From Sternotherus odoratus (lineage: Eukaryota > Chordata > Testudines > Kinosternidae): a stretch of DNA of 64,000 nt. Below the pieces are notes generated by a model, which saw only the letters and a list, made by a program, of their open reading frames with translations, did no database searches and was not told the origin of the DNA. Both the position numbers and the translations under genes were made by a program. The stretch spans positions 1-64,000 of the forward strand of contig JAVMKO010000146.1 in NCBI GenBank assembly GCA_032164245.1. The letters run 5' to 3'. Below, one piece after another: positions 15,201 through 26,765 of this stretch (position 1 is the stretch's first letter; every line of letters starts with the position of its first letter).

Positions 15201-18200
15201 ACTTCACAACCCACCGATCTGATACTGTCCCCCCCGCCCCCCCCGACACGTCACAACCCACCGATCTGATACTGTCCCCCCCGCCCCCCCCGACACTTCA
15301 CAACCCACCGATCTGATACTGTCCCCCCCGCCCCCCCCCGACACTTCACAACCCACCGATCTGATACTGTCCCCCCGCCCCTTCACAACCCACCGATCTG
15401 ATACTGTCCCCCCCGCCCCCCCCCGACACTTCACATCCCACCGATCTGATACTGTCCCCCCCGCCCCCCCCCAACACTTCACATCCCACCGATCTGATAC
15501 TGTCCCCCCCGCCCCCCTGACACTTCACAACCCACCGATCTGATACTGTCCCCCCCGCCCCCCCCGACACGTCACAACCCACCGATCTGATACTGTCCCC
15601 CCCGCCCCCCCGACACTTCACAACCCACCGATCTGATACTGTCCCCCCGCCCCCCCCCGACACTTCACAACCCACCGATCTGATACTGTCCCCCCCGCCC
15701 CCCCGACACTTCACAACCCACCGATCTGATACTGTCCCCCCCGCCCCCCCTCCGACACTTCACAACCCACCGATCTGATACTGTCCCCCCCGCCCCCCCC
15801 GACACTTCACATCCCACCGATCTGATACTGTCCCCCCCGCCCCCCTGACACTTCACAACCCACCGATCTGATACTGTCCCCCCCGCCCCCCCCGACACGT
15901 CACAACCCACCGATCTGATACTGTCCCCCCCGCCCCCCCGACACTTCACAACCCACCGATCTGATACTGTCCCCCCCCGCCCCCCCCCGACACTTCACAA
16001 CCCACCGATCTGATACTGTCCCCCCCGCCCCCCCGACACTTCACAACCCACCGATCTGATACTGTCCCCCCCGCCCCCCCTCCGACACTTCACAACCCAC
16101 CGATCTGATACTGTCCCCCCCGCCCCCCCCGACACTTCACATCACCCACCGATCTGATACTGTCCCCCCCGCCCCCCCCGACACTTCACAACCCACCGAT
16201 CTGATACTGTCCCCCCCGCCCCCCCCCGACACTTCACAACCCACCGATCTGATACTGTCCCCCCCGCCCCCCCCTGACACTTCACAACCCACCGATCTGA
16301 TACTGTCCCCCCCGCCCCCCCCGACACTTCACATCCCACCGATCTGATACTGTCCCCCCCGCCCCCCCCGACACTTCACAACCCACCGATCTGATACTGT
16401 CCCCCCCGCCCCCCCCCGACACTTCACAACCCACCGATCTGATACTGTCCCCCCCGCCCCCCCCACACTTCACAACCCACCGATCTGATACTGTCCCCCC
16501 CGCCCCCCCGACACTTCACAACCCACCGATCTGATACTGTCCCCCCCCGCCCCCCCCGACACTTCACAACCCACCGATCTGATACTGTCCCCCCCGCCCC
16601 CCCTCCGACACTTCACAACCCACCGATCTGATACTGTCCCCCCCGCCCCCCCCGACACTTCACATCACCCACCGATCTGATACTGTCCCCCCCCGCCCCC
16701 CCCGACACTTCACAACCCACCGATCTGATACTGTCCCCCCCGCCCCCCCCGACACTTCACAACCCACCGATCTGATACTGTCCCCCCCGCCCCCCCCTGA
16801 CACTTCACAACCCACCGATCTGATACTGTCCCCCCCCGCCCCCCCCGACACTTCACATCCCACCGATCTGATACTGTCCCCCCCGCCCCCCCCGACACTT
16901 CACAACCCACCGATCTGATACTGTCCCCCCCCGCCCCCCCGACACTTCACAACCCACCGATCTGATACTGTCCCCCCCGCCCCCCCCCACACTTCACAAC
17001 CCACCGATCTGATACTGTCCCCCCCGCCCCCCCCGACACTTCACAACCCACCGATCTGATACTGTCCCCCCCGCCCCCCCCGACACTTCACAACCCACCG
17101 ATCTGATACTGTCCCCTCCGCCCCCCCCGACACTTCACAACCCACCGATCTGATACTGTCCCCCCCCGCCCCCCCCGACACTTCACAACCCACCGATCTG
17201 ATACTGTCCCCCCCGCCCCCCCCGACACTTCACAACCCACCGATCTGATACTGTCCCCCCCGCCCCCCCCCGACACTTCACAACCCACCGATCTGATACT
17301 GTCCCCCCCGCCCCCCCCGACACTTCACAACCCACCGATCTGATACTGTCCCCCCCGCCCCCCCCCGACACTTCACAACCCACCGATCTGATACTGTCCC
17401 CCCCGCCCCCCCCGACACTTCACAACCCACCGATCTGATACTGTCCCCCCCGCCCCCCCCGACACTTCACAACCCACCGATCTGATACTGTCCCCCCCGC
17501 CCCCCCCGACACTTCACAACCCACCGATCTGATACTGTCCCCCCCGCCCCCCCCGACACTTCACATCCCACCGATCTGATACTGTCCCCCCCGCCCCCCC
17601 CCCGACACTTCACAACCCACCGATCTGATACTGTCCCCCCCGCCCCCCCCCGACACTTCACAACCCACCGATCTGATACTGTCCCCCCCCGCCCCCCCCG
17701 ACACTTCACAACCCACCGATCTGATACTGTCCCCCCCGCCCCCCCGACACTTCACAACCCACCGATCTGATACTGTCCCCCCCGCCCCCCCCGACACTTC
17801 ACATCACCCACCGATCTGATACTGTCCCCCCCGCCCCCCCCCGACACTTCACATCACCCACCGATCTGATACTGTCCCCCCCGCCCCCCCCGACACTTCA
17901 CATCACCCACCGATCTGATACTGTCCCCCCCCGCCCCCCCCGACACTTCACAACCCACCGATCTGATACTGTCCCCCCCGCCCCCCCGACACTTCACATC
18001 CCACCGATCTGATACTGTCCCCCCCGCCCCCCCCCCCGACACTTCACAACCCACCGATCTGATACTGTCCCCCCCCGCCCCCCCCGACACTTCACAACCC
18101 ACCGATCTGATACTGTCCCCCCCGCCCCCCCCGACACTTCACAACCCACCGATCTGATACTGTCCCCCCCGCCCCCCCCGACACTTCACATCCCACCGAT

Positions 18201-21200
18201 CTGATACTGTCCCCCCCGCCCCCCCCGACACTTCACAACCCACCGATCTGATACTGTCCCCCCCGCCCCCCCGACACTTCACAACCCACCGATCTGATAC
18301 TGTCCCCCCCCGCCCCCCCGACACTTCACAACCCACCGATCTGATACTGTCCCCCCCGCCCCCCCCGACACTTCACAACCCACCGATCTGATACTGTCCC
18401 CCCCGCCCCCCCCGACACTTCACAACCCACCGATCTGATACTGTCCCCCCCGCCCCCCCCCGACACTTCACAACCCACCGATCTGATACTGTCCCCCCCG
18501 CCCCCCGACACTTCACAACCCACCGATCTGATACTGTCCCCCCCGCCCCCCCCGACACTTCACAACCCACCGATCTGATACTGTCCCCCCCCGCCCCCCC
18601 CGACACTTCACAACCCACCGATCTGATACTGTCCCCCCCCGCCCCCCCCGACACTTCACATCACCCACCGATCTGATACTGTCCCCCCCGCCCCCCCAAC
18701 ACTTCACAACCCACCGATCTGATACTGTCCCCCCCGCCCCCCCGACACTTCACAACCCACCGATCTGATACTGTCCCCCCCGCCCCCCCGACACTTCACA
18801 ACCCACCGATCTGATACTGTCCCCCCCGCCCCCCCCCGACACTTCACAACCCACCGATCTGATACTGTCCCCCCCGCCCCCCCCGACACTTCACAACCCA
18901 CCGATCTGATACTGTCCCCCCCGCCCCCCCCGACACTTCACAACCCACCGATCTGATACTGTCCCCCCCGCCCCCCCGACACTTCACAACCCACCGATCT
19001 GATACTGTCCCCCCCCGCCCCCCCCGACACTTCACAACCCACCGATCTGATACTGTCCCCCCCGCCCCCCCCGACACTTCACAACCCACCGATCTGATAC
19101 TGTCCCCCCAGCCCCCCCTGACACTTCACAACCCACCGATCTGATACTGTCCCCCCCGCCCCCCCGACACTTCACAACCCACCGATCTGATACTGTCCCC
19201 CCCGCCCCCCCCGACACTTCACAACCCACCGATCTGATACTGTCCCCCCCGCCCCCCCCGACACTTCACAACCCACCGATCTGATACTGTCCCCCCCGCC
19301 CCCCCCCGACACTTCACAACCCACCGATCTGATACTGTCCCCCCCGCCCCCCCCGACACTTCACAACCCACCGATCTGATACTGTCCCCCCCGCCCCCCC
19401 GACACTTCACAACCCACCGATCTGATACTGTCCCCCCCGCCCCCCCCGACACTTCACAACCCACCGATATGATACTGTCCCCCCCGCCCCCCCCGACACT
19501 TCACAACCCACCGATCTGATACTGTCCCCCCCCGCCCCCCCCGACACTTCACATCACCCACCGATCTGATACTGTCCCCCCCGCCCCCCCCCGACACTTC
19601 ACAACCCACCGATCTGATACTGTCCCCCCCGCCCCCCCCGACACTTCACAACCCACCGATCTGATACTGTCCCCCCCGCCCCCCCCGACACTTCACAACC
19701 CACCGATCTGATACTGTCCCCCCCGCCCCCCCGACACTTCACATCCCACCGATCTGATACTGTCCCCCCCGCCCCTTCACAACCCACCGATCTGATACTG
19801 TCCCCCCCGCCCCCCCCCGACACTTCACAACCCACCGATCTGATACTGTCCCCCCCGCCCCCCCCGACACTTCACATCACCCACCGATCTGATACTGTCC
19901 CCCCCGCCCCCCCGACACTTCACATCACCCACCGATCTGATACTGTCCCCCCCGCCCCCCCGACACTTCACAGCCCACCGATCTGATACTGTCCCCCCCG
20001 CCCCCCCCGACACTTCACAACCCACCGATCTGATACTGTCCCCCCCGCCCCCCCCGACACTTCACAACCCACCGATCTGATACTGTCCCCCCCGCCCCCC
20101 CCGACACTTCACAACCCACCGATCTGATACTGTCCCCCCCGCCCCCCCCGACACTTCACAACCCACCGATCTGATCCTGTCCCCCCCGCCCCCCCGACAC
20201 TTCACAACCCACCGATCTGATCCTGTCCCCCCCGCCCCCCCCGACACTTCACAACCCACCGATCTGATACTGTCCCCCCCGCCCCCCCGACACTTCACAA
20301 CCCACCGATCTGATACTGTCCCCCCCGCCCCCTCCGACACTTCACATCCCACCGATCTGATACTGTCCCCCCCGCCCCCCCCCCTGACACTTCACATCAC
20401 CCACCGATCTGATACTGTCCCCCCCGCCCCCCCCCGACACTTCACAACCCACCGATCTGATACTGTCCCCCCCGCCCCCCCGACACTTCACAACCCACCG
20501 ATCTGATACTGTCCCCCCCCGCCCCCCCCGACACTTCACAACCCACCGATCTGATACTGTCCCCCCCGCCCCCCCCCGACACTTCACAACCCACCGATCT
20601 GATACTGTACCCCCCGCCCCCCCGACACTTCACAACCCACCGATCTGATACTGTCCCCCCGCCCCCCCCGACACTTCACAACCCACCGATCTGATACTGT
20701 CCCCCCCGCCCCCCCCCGACACTTCACATCCCACTGATCTGATACTGTCCCCCCCGCCCCCCCCGACACTTCACAACCCACCGATCTGATACTGTCCCCC
20801 CCGCCCCCCCGACACTTCACAACCCACCGATCTGATACTGTCCCCCCCGCCCCCCCCCGACACTTCACAACCCACCGATCTGATACTGTCCCCCCCGCCC
20901 CCCCCGACACTTCACAACCCACCGATCTGATACTGTCCCCCCCGCCCCCCCGACACTTCACAACCCACCGATCTGATCCCCGCCCCCCCCGACACTTCAC
21001 AACCCACTCGATCTGAGACTTTCCCCCCCGCCCCCCCCGACACTTCACAACCCACCGATCTGATACTGTCCCCCCCGCCCCCCTGACACTTCACAACCCA
21101 CCGATCTGATACTGTCCCCCCCGCCCCCCCCGACACGTCACAACCCACCGATCTGATACTGTCCCCCCCGCCCCCCCGACACTTCACAACCCACCGATCT

Positions 21201-22349
21201 GATACTGTCCCCCCGCCCCCCCCCGACACTTCACAACCCACCGATCTGATACTGTCCCCCCGCCCCTTCAAAACCCACCGATCTGATACTGTCCCCCCCC
21301 CCGCCCCCCCCCGACACTTCACATCCACCGCTCTGATACTGTCCCCCGCCCGCCCCCCCCCAAACACTTCACATCCCACCGATCTGATACTGTCCCCCCC
21401 GCCCCCCTGACACTTCACAACCCACCGATCTGATACTGTCCCCCCCGCCCCCCCCGACACGTCACAACCCACCGATCTGATACTGTCCCCCCCGCCCCCC
21501 CGACACTCACAACCCACCGATCTGATACTGTCCCCCCCGCCCCCCCCCCGACACTTCACAACCACCGATCTGATACTGTCCCCCCCGCCCCCCCGACACT
21601 TCACAACCCACCGATCTGATACTGTCCCCCCCCCGCCCCCCCTCCGACACTTCACAACCCACCGATCTGATACTGTCCCCCCCGCCCCCCCCCGACACTT
21701 CACATCCCACCGATCTGATACTGTCCCCCCCCGCCCCCCTGACACTTCACAACCCACCGATCTGATACTGTCCCCCCCCGCCCCCCCCGACACGTCACAA
21801 CCCACCGATCTGATACTGTCCCCCCCGCCCCCCCGACACTTCACAACCCACCGATCTGATACTGTCCCCCCGCCCCCCCCCCCGACACTTCACAACCCAC
21901 CGATCTGATACTGTCCCCCCGCCCCCCCGACACTTCACAACCCACCGATCTGATACTGTCCCCCCCGCCCCCCCTCCGACACTTCACAACCCACCGTCTG
22001 ATACTGTCCCCCCCGCCCCCCCCCCCGACACTTCACAACCCACCGATCTGATACTGTCCCCGCCGCCCCCCCCGACACTTCACAACCCCACCGATCTGAT
22101 ACTGTCCCCCCCGCCCCCCCGACACTTCACAACCCACCGATCTGATACTGTCCCCCCCGCCCCCCCCGACACTTCACAACCACCGATCTGATACTGTCCC
22201 CCCCGCCCCCCCCCGACACTTCACAACCCACCGATCTGATACTGTCCCCCCGCCCCCCCCGACACTTCACAACCCACTGATCTGATACTGTCCCCCCCGC
22301 CCCCCCCCGACACTTCACATCCCACCGATCTGATACTGCCCCCCCCCCC
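283..22349. repeat. 47-bp C-rich minisatellite, about 470 tandem copies
   Basis: The unit reads GACACTTCACAACCCACCGA followed by TCTGATACTG, T, then a C7-G-C8 tract; it is 47 bp long. From about 2.5 to 13.6 kb the copies are nearly identical apart from C-tract length. The outer parts (0.3-2.5 kb and 13.6-22.35 kb) carry many variants, such as CACATCACCC for CACAACCC, ACACGTCAC for ACACTTCAC, GATCCTG for GATACTG, and short deletions giving GCCCCTTCAC. This is the usual pattern of homogenisation in the centre and decay at the edges. Because 47 is not a multiple of three, the minus strand shows short open stretches in rotating frames; a TGA recurs every third unit, so the array is not coding. 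Confidence 0.98.
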
Positions 22350-22676
22350 GGGGATTTCCTGGCTGCGCAGAGACCGTTCAACCCCCCGCGTCCCACTGAC
22401 CCTCCCCCCCCGCAACTCCGGCTTCTCCCCCCGCCCCACAGGGGACCCCCCCCCCCCAGTCTCTGCCCCCCCCATCCCCGCGGGGCCGGATCCACTGGGG
22501 CTGGGGCAGCTCCGAGGCTTCTCCCCCGGTTCGCGGGGCCGAGAGTCACTTTCCCGCCCCCCCCCCCCGGGTCTCTCACTCGCGGGTGCGCCGGGCGCGG
22601 AGGGGTTAATAACGGTCCTGTCGCAGCACAGCTCAGGGAAGCCGCAGCTGAACCGTTATCTGCACCGCGTGCTAAT

Positions 22677-22788
22677 GGCGCATGCGCAGAGACAGCTACT
22701 GGAAGCCTCCCGCGCTGGGCTGGAGAAGGCGGAAGCGCCCCCGGTGCAGGCTGGGAGATGTAGTTCCTGACTCTCCATGGACCGGAAG
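22677..22788. promoter_or_regulatory. NRF1, ZNF143-type and ETS sites
   Basis: GGCGCATGCGCAG at 22677-22689 fits the NRF1 palindrome. TGGGAGATGTAGTT at 22752-22765 is the reverse of the ACTACAnnTCCCA motif bound by ZNF143. ACCGGAAG at 22781-22788 is a strong ETS/GABP core. The three lie within 112 bp, as in TATA-less CpG-island promoters, and the direction of transcription is not fixed by them. Confidence 0.65.
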
Positions 22789-23319
22789 TTGACGTTTCAA
22801 GCGGCAGGAGGAGCCGGGCTCCCCAGCTGCTGCTCCCTGGCGCTGAGGGGGGGGGGGGGGCAGGAGGGTCTGTGCCGGGGAGACCTTCATGACCCCCCCG
22901 CGCCCGGCCCCCCCCCCCCGCTGCGGAGCTGCCACCTCCAGGTAGCGGCGAGAGCCCGGGGGCGGGGCTGGGGGCGGGGCGGTGACTCCGCCCCAGTGTC
23001 CGGGGACCCGGCATCTCGCAGCGGCCGGGATCTGCTCCCGGGGGGGCCCCCGCCCGCGGGGGGGTCGGAGCTGCTGCCCCCGCGGGAGACCAACAACCCC
23101 CCCGCCCGGCCCTGGGGGGGGGACCAGACCCCCGGGGTCCCTGCGCGGGGGGGGGGGGGGGGTTGAGATCGGGCGCGGGGGGGACCCGGGGAAAGGGGCG
23201 GGGGAGAGGAGGAGGAGGAGGGGGCTGTTGGGCTGGAGGGGCCAGCTGGGGGGAAAGGGGGGGCTGTTGGAGGCATGGAAGGTTGTGGGGGGGCTGCAAA
23301 GAGAAGGACCAACGTTGGG

Positions 23320-23327
23320 CACACACA

Positions 23328-23358
<31 letters not shown>

Positions 23359-23362
23359 CACA
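23320..23362. repeat. (CA)n microsatellite
   Basis: About 20 CA dinucleotides interrupted twice. It is simple sequence with no feature attached. Confidence 0.95.
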
Positions 23363-23455
23363 ACACGCACGTATCACAGCCCTGACACCCCTGTTACAAA
23401 AAGCCGCATGCCCCTCTTTTCTGAGGGTTACGGTCGCAAGCGGCGAGCGTGGCTT

Positions 23456-23487
23456 ATGCAAATATGCGCCGCGGGGCATTGTGGGAG
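23456..23487. promoter_or_regulatory. Octamer plus SPH element, snRNA-type distal sequence element
   Basis: A perfect Oct1 octamer ATGCAAAT (23456-23463) is followed six bases later by a sequence whose reverse complement (23470-23487) matches all 18 positions of the ZNF143 SPH consensus YWCCCRNMATSCMYYRCR. An adjacent octamer and SPH pair is the hallmark of distal elements of snRNA, 7SK, RNase P/MRP and selenocysteine-tRNA promoters. I could not recognise a known small RNA 150-300 bp to either side. A loose PSE-like string (GACCGTAACCC...AAAAG) lies on the minus strand at 23410-23435. It could instead serve an mRNA promoter. Confidence 0.55.
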
Positions 23488-23924
23488 GAAAGAGAGCGGG
23501 GGCGGTCAGGAGCAGACGTTTGCCACCCGGGCTCCGACCGAAGCCCCGGGGTGCGAGGGGGTCGGGAGCAGGGACGCAGCGGGGGAAGGGGTCTCCCGGG
23601 GCTGGGTCGTGCGGCGTTCGCCCTGAGCAAGGCAGGTGTGGCCGGCGGTGGGTCCCGGCGGCGCGCTACAGTCGGTTTTGTCAGGGAGGTAGGTGTTTAC
23701 CTCTCCCCCCACTGGGGGGGGGGCGTTCATGATCGGAGCGCGCGTGAGACGCGATTACAGTCTCCGCGGACCGCAACCCGCGGCTCGGTCTTTTCTGAGT
23801 CTCGCGGGTGGGGTATCGCGGTGATGGGGAGACTCTGGGGTCCACTGAGCGCCTGTTGGGGGGGGGTGATTAGTTGGGCTGTTAAAGACTAGGGAGTTTT
23901 TATACGGCCTGTGATGTGGTTGTA

Positions 23925-24530
23925 ACATGAGGGAGCAGCGTTATATTCACGACACTCACAATCAATGGGGGTAAAGTAACATTGCAGTCCTAATCGATTC
24001 CTTCTATTATTAGCAGGGAGAGTGAAAACAAAGTTACAGCCCCGATCTATTCCCTTGTAATACCGGTAGTGGGGAGGGGCAAAGTTGTAACATTACAGTC
24101 ACAATCTATTCCTTTGCAAGAGCGGGGGACAATGTTACAGTCACTATCTATTCCCTTGTAATAGCGGAGGACAAACTTACTATCACAATCGGTTCCCTTA
24201 CAGTAGCAGGGGAGAGGGGATGGCGGTGGGGGACAAAGTGAAAGTCACAATCTATTCCTTTGCAACAGCAGCAGACAACATAATGTCACACTCACAACCC
24301 TTGCAATAACGGGGTGGAGTTGGGGACAGCATTGTAATGTTACAGTCATAATCTACCTGCTTGCAGTAGTGCGGAGAAAACACTGTAAGGTTTCAGTCAC
24401 AACCTATCCTGTTGCAATAACGTTACAGTCACAGTCTATCCCAGTGTAAACGTTATCACATTACAGTCACAATCTACCCCCCTGCCGTCGTGGGCTACCA
24501 TATTTTCAGTCACCCTCTGTCACGTGCAAT
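23925..24530. repeat. Degenerate minisatellite, units of roughly 45-70 bp
   Basis: Recurring strings GTTACAGTCACAATCTATTC and TTGTAATAGCGG occur about ten times with indels between them. Divergence between copies shows that it is old. No gene is visible inside. Confidence 0.8.
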
Positions 24531-24752
24531 AGAGGTGAATGACATTAGAGGCACAGTTGCGGCATCACATAAACCACCGGAGACATGAAGAACACAACAG
24601 CCGTGTCGCTGGGTCAGTCCCACCACACCAGGGAGACGAGCCGGGTAAAAGGATGGGGGGCGGGGGAGGTTGTTTGGCCTGGAAAAGAGATGACGGATGG
24701 AGCAAAATTGGTACAATCCCAGTGAAAGCGCTCTTCGGTCTTTCGCACAACT

Positions 24753-24868
24753 AGGGTGACCAGACAGCAGTGAAAAATCGGGACAGGGCTGGGGGGTAAT
24801 AGGACCCTATATAAAAAAGACCCCCAAATTGGGACTGTCCTTATAAAACTGGGACATCTGGTCGCCCT
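24753..24868. mobile_element. Short palindromic DNA transposon (MITE)
   Basis: The element begins AGGGTGACCAGAC and ends with the near inverse GTCGCCCT (reverse AGGGCGACCAGAT). Its interior is also self-complementary around GGGACAGG/GGGACTGTCC and the CCTATATAAAAAAGA string. I recognise the sequence type as an abundant nonautonomous inverted-repeat element of turtle genomes. It has no coding capacity. Confidence 0.8.
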
Positions 24869-25224
24869 TCGCATGACACGTGGCAAGCGGCGTCCCCGGT
24901 GGGTGCTGCAAACCCAACGCTTTTGACTTTAGAAAATAACTAACCACCCCCCTCCTTTGGTGTCATCAGCCGGGGCATCTGCTGGGGCTGCTGCAAAACC
25001 CAACTCCTCTTAATGTACAAAAATAGAAACACCCCCCCACTGGGGGGAGGCTGCGCCAGGCTGTCTCCGGTCACGTGATGGAGCCGCTGGCGCGGATGCA
25101 GAAAGACAGGCTGTGCCAGGGGGGGGGCCCTGCATGAGCAGCACCGCTACCCCCCCCCAGTGGGTGTTGGTTATTTAAATAAAGAAGAGTTGGGTTTTGC
25201 AGCCCCCTGGGGGGCACTGGGGCT
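24869..25224. other. Inverted poly(A)-signal-like segments between repeats
   Basis: A string GCAAAACCCAACTCCTCTTA near 24994 recurs inverted near 25178-25204 (AATAAAGAAGAGTTGGGTTT), each next to a C-run/ACTGGGG block. A third, weaker copy sits near 24909. The plus-strand copy contains AATAAA at 25171-25180. They may be facing 3' ends of duplicated transcripts or a foldback repeat; no open reading frame connects to either. Confidence 0.4.
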
Positions 25225-26128
25225 GGGTGTGGGTGGGTGTGTTATTGTAGGGTCTCTGTGGGCACTGGGATGGTGTGCGGAGGTTTGTTATTGTAGGGTC
25301 TCTGAGGGCACTGGGATGGTGTGCGGAGGTTTGTTATTGTAGGGTCTCTGTGGACACTGGGATGGCGTGCGGAGGTTTGTTATTGTAGGGTCTCTGTGGG
25401 CACTGGGGTGGTGTGCGGAGGTTTGTTATTGTAGGGTCTCTGTGGGCACTGGGATGGTGTGCGGAGGTTTGTTATTGTAGGGTCTCTGTGGACACTGGGA
25501 TGGCGTGCGGAGGTTTGTTATTGTAGGGTCTCTGTGGGCACTGGGATGGTGTGCGGAGGTTTGTTATTGTAGGGTCTCTGTGGGACACTGGGATGGCGTG
25601 CGGAGGTTTGTTTTTGTAGGGTCTCTGTGGGCACTGGGATGGTGTGCGGAGGTTTGTTATTGTAGGGGCTCTGTGGGCACTGGGGTGGTGTGCGGAGGTT
25701 TGTTATTGTAGGGTCTCTGTGGGCACTGGGATGGTGTGCGGAGGTTTGTTATTGTAGGGTCTCTGTGGACACTGGAGATGGCGTGCGGAGGTTTGTTATT
25801 GTAGGGTCTCTGTGGGCACTGGGGTGGTGTGTGGAGGTTTGTTATTGTAGGGTCTCTGTGGACACTGGGATGGCGTGCGGAGGTTTGTTATTGTAGGGTC
25901 TCTGTGGGCACTGGGATGGTGTGCGGAGGTTTGTTATTGTAGGGTCTCTGTGGGCACTGGGATGGTGTGTGGAGGTTTGTTATTGTAGGGTCTCTGTGGG
26001 CACTGGATGGTGTGCGGAGGTTTCTTATTGTAGGGTCTCTGTGGACACTGGGATGGTGTGCGGAGGTTTGTTATTGTAGGGTCTCTGTGGGCACTGGGAT
26101 GGTGTGCGGAGGTTGTTATTGTAGGGTC
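25225..26128. repeat. 46-bp minisatellite, about 20 copies
   Basis: The unit is GGCACTGGGATGGTGTGCGG followed by AGGTTTGTTATTGTAGGGTC and TCTGTG. Two alleles alternate: GGCACTGGGATGGTGTG and GGACACTGGGATGGCGTG. The array is unrelated in sequence to the 47-bp array. Confidence 0.95.
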
Positions 26129-26529
26129 TCTGGGAGCGCTGGCGCTGCGTGTACGGGCGGGATCCTGTTGGCTGGCCTGTTGTGGGGGGAAGGTAGCATG
26201 ACCCCCAGCGCCCCCACTTCCACTGGATGCAGCCCAGCTACATCTCTGTGCCCCCCTGCTCCCCAGAGACAGTGTGGGGCTGCAAGTCAGCGTGAGGGGC
26301 ACTGGCCCAGGTGTGGCGGGGGCAGGGCAGGGGCTGCGGGTCGGGAGTGAGCTTGGTGGGAATCTCGCACATGCTCCCACGCTGGCTGCACGCGCCGACA
26401 TGCGAGGGAGTCACCCCGTGCAAATTGCGATGGCTGGGGGAGGGCTGGGTGAGGGAGGAAGAAGAGCCCCCCCCCCCCGATATGGGGCACATGCCCGGGT
26501 GGATACACTAACCCCCTCCCCGAGCTGAC
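26129..26529. other. Unique GC-rich spacer, no gene recognised
   Basis: Open frames exist on both strands but are short and of low complexity. No splice-flanked conserved exon could be identified. Confidence 0.4.
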
Positions 26530-26765
26530 TCCGATTCCCCTCTGATCTAACCCACCAGCCCCCACTCCTGTCCCAGAGTCAGGGAGAGAACCCAGGCGTC
26601 CTGGCTCCCAACAGCCTCCTGCTCTAACTGCTGGGCCCCACTCCGCTTCCAGAGGAGGGAGAGGACCCAGGAGTCCTGGCTCCCAGCCCCCCCTGCTCTG
26701 ACCCACCAGCCCCCACTGCCCTCCAGAGGAAAGCCTAAGAACCCAGTTGTCCAGATTCTTGACAT
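26530..26765 (-). mobile_element. MIR-like SINE heads, two tandem pieces
   Basis: On the minus strand the pattern is ...GAGCAGG...GGGAGCCAGGACTCCTGGGT...CTCTGG. This corresponds to the tRNA-derived head of MIR/CORE-SINEs, with an A-box-like GTGGTTAGAGC and a B-box-like GGTTCTCTCC. Only the head is present and it is repeated twice. The same head recurs many times in the 52-64 kb region. Confidence 0.7.

Larger units (their letters stand above)
22350..23900. promoter_or_regulatory. CpG island with clustered promoter motifs
   Basis: Directly after the array lies a CpG- and GC-rich unique region with long G or C runs. It carries sites typical of housekeeping or divergent promoters (listed separately at 22677-22788 and 23456-23487). 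Open frames exist on both strands, but they are low-complexity proline/glycine/arginine strings without family resemblance. A donor-like CCAG/GTAGCG at about 22940 may end a noncoding first exon on the plus strand. The gene served is not identifiable here. Confidence 0.6.

Noticed and set aside
133..22230. Many 60-310 codon open frames on the minus strand of the 47-bp array (VSDRWVVKCRGG-type peptides)
   Set aside because: They are rotations of one 47-bp unit through three frames, end wherever the TGA-bearing frame is reached, and have no promoter, splice or family support.
283..22349. CRISPR-like appearance of the array
   Set aside because: There are no unique spacers, the 47-bp units are contiguous, and the context is vertebrate.
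22127..23479. 450-codon minus-strand frame across the CpG island and array end
   Set aside because: Low-complexity Pro/Gly composition, reads through the CA microsatellite and into the satellite, with no recognisable domain.
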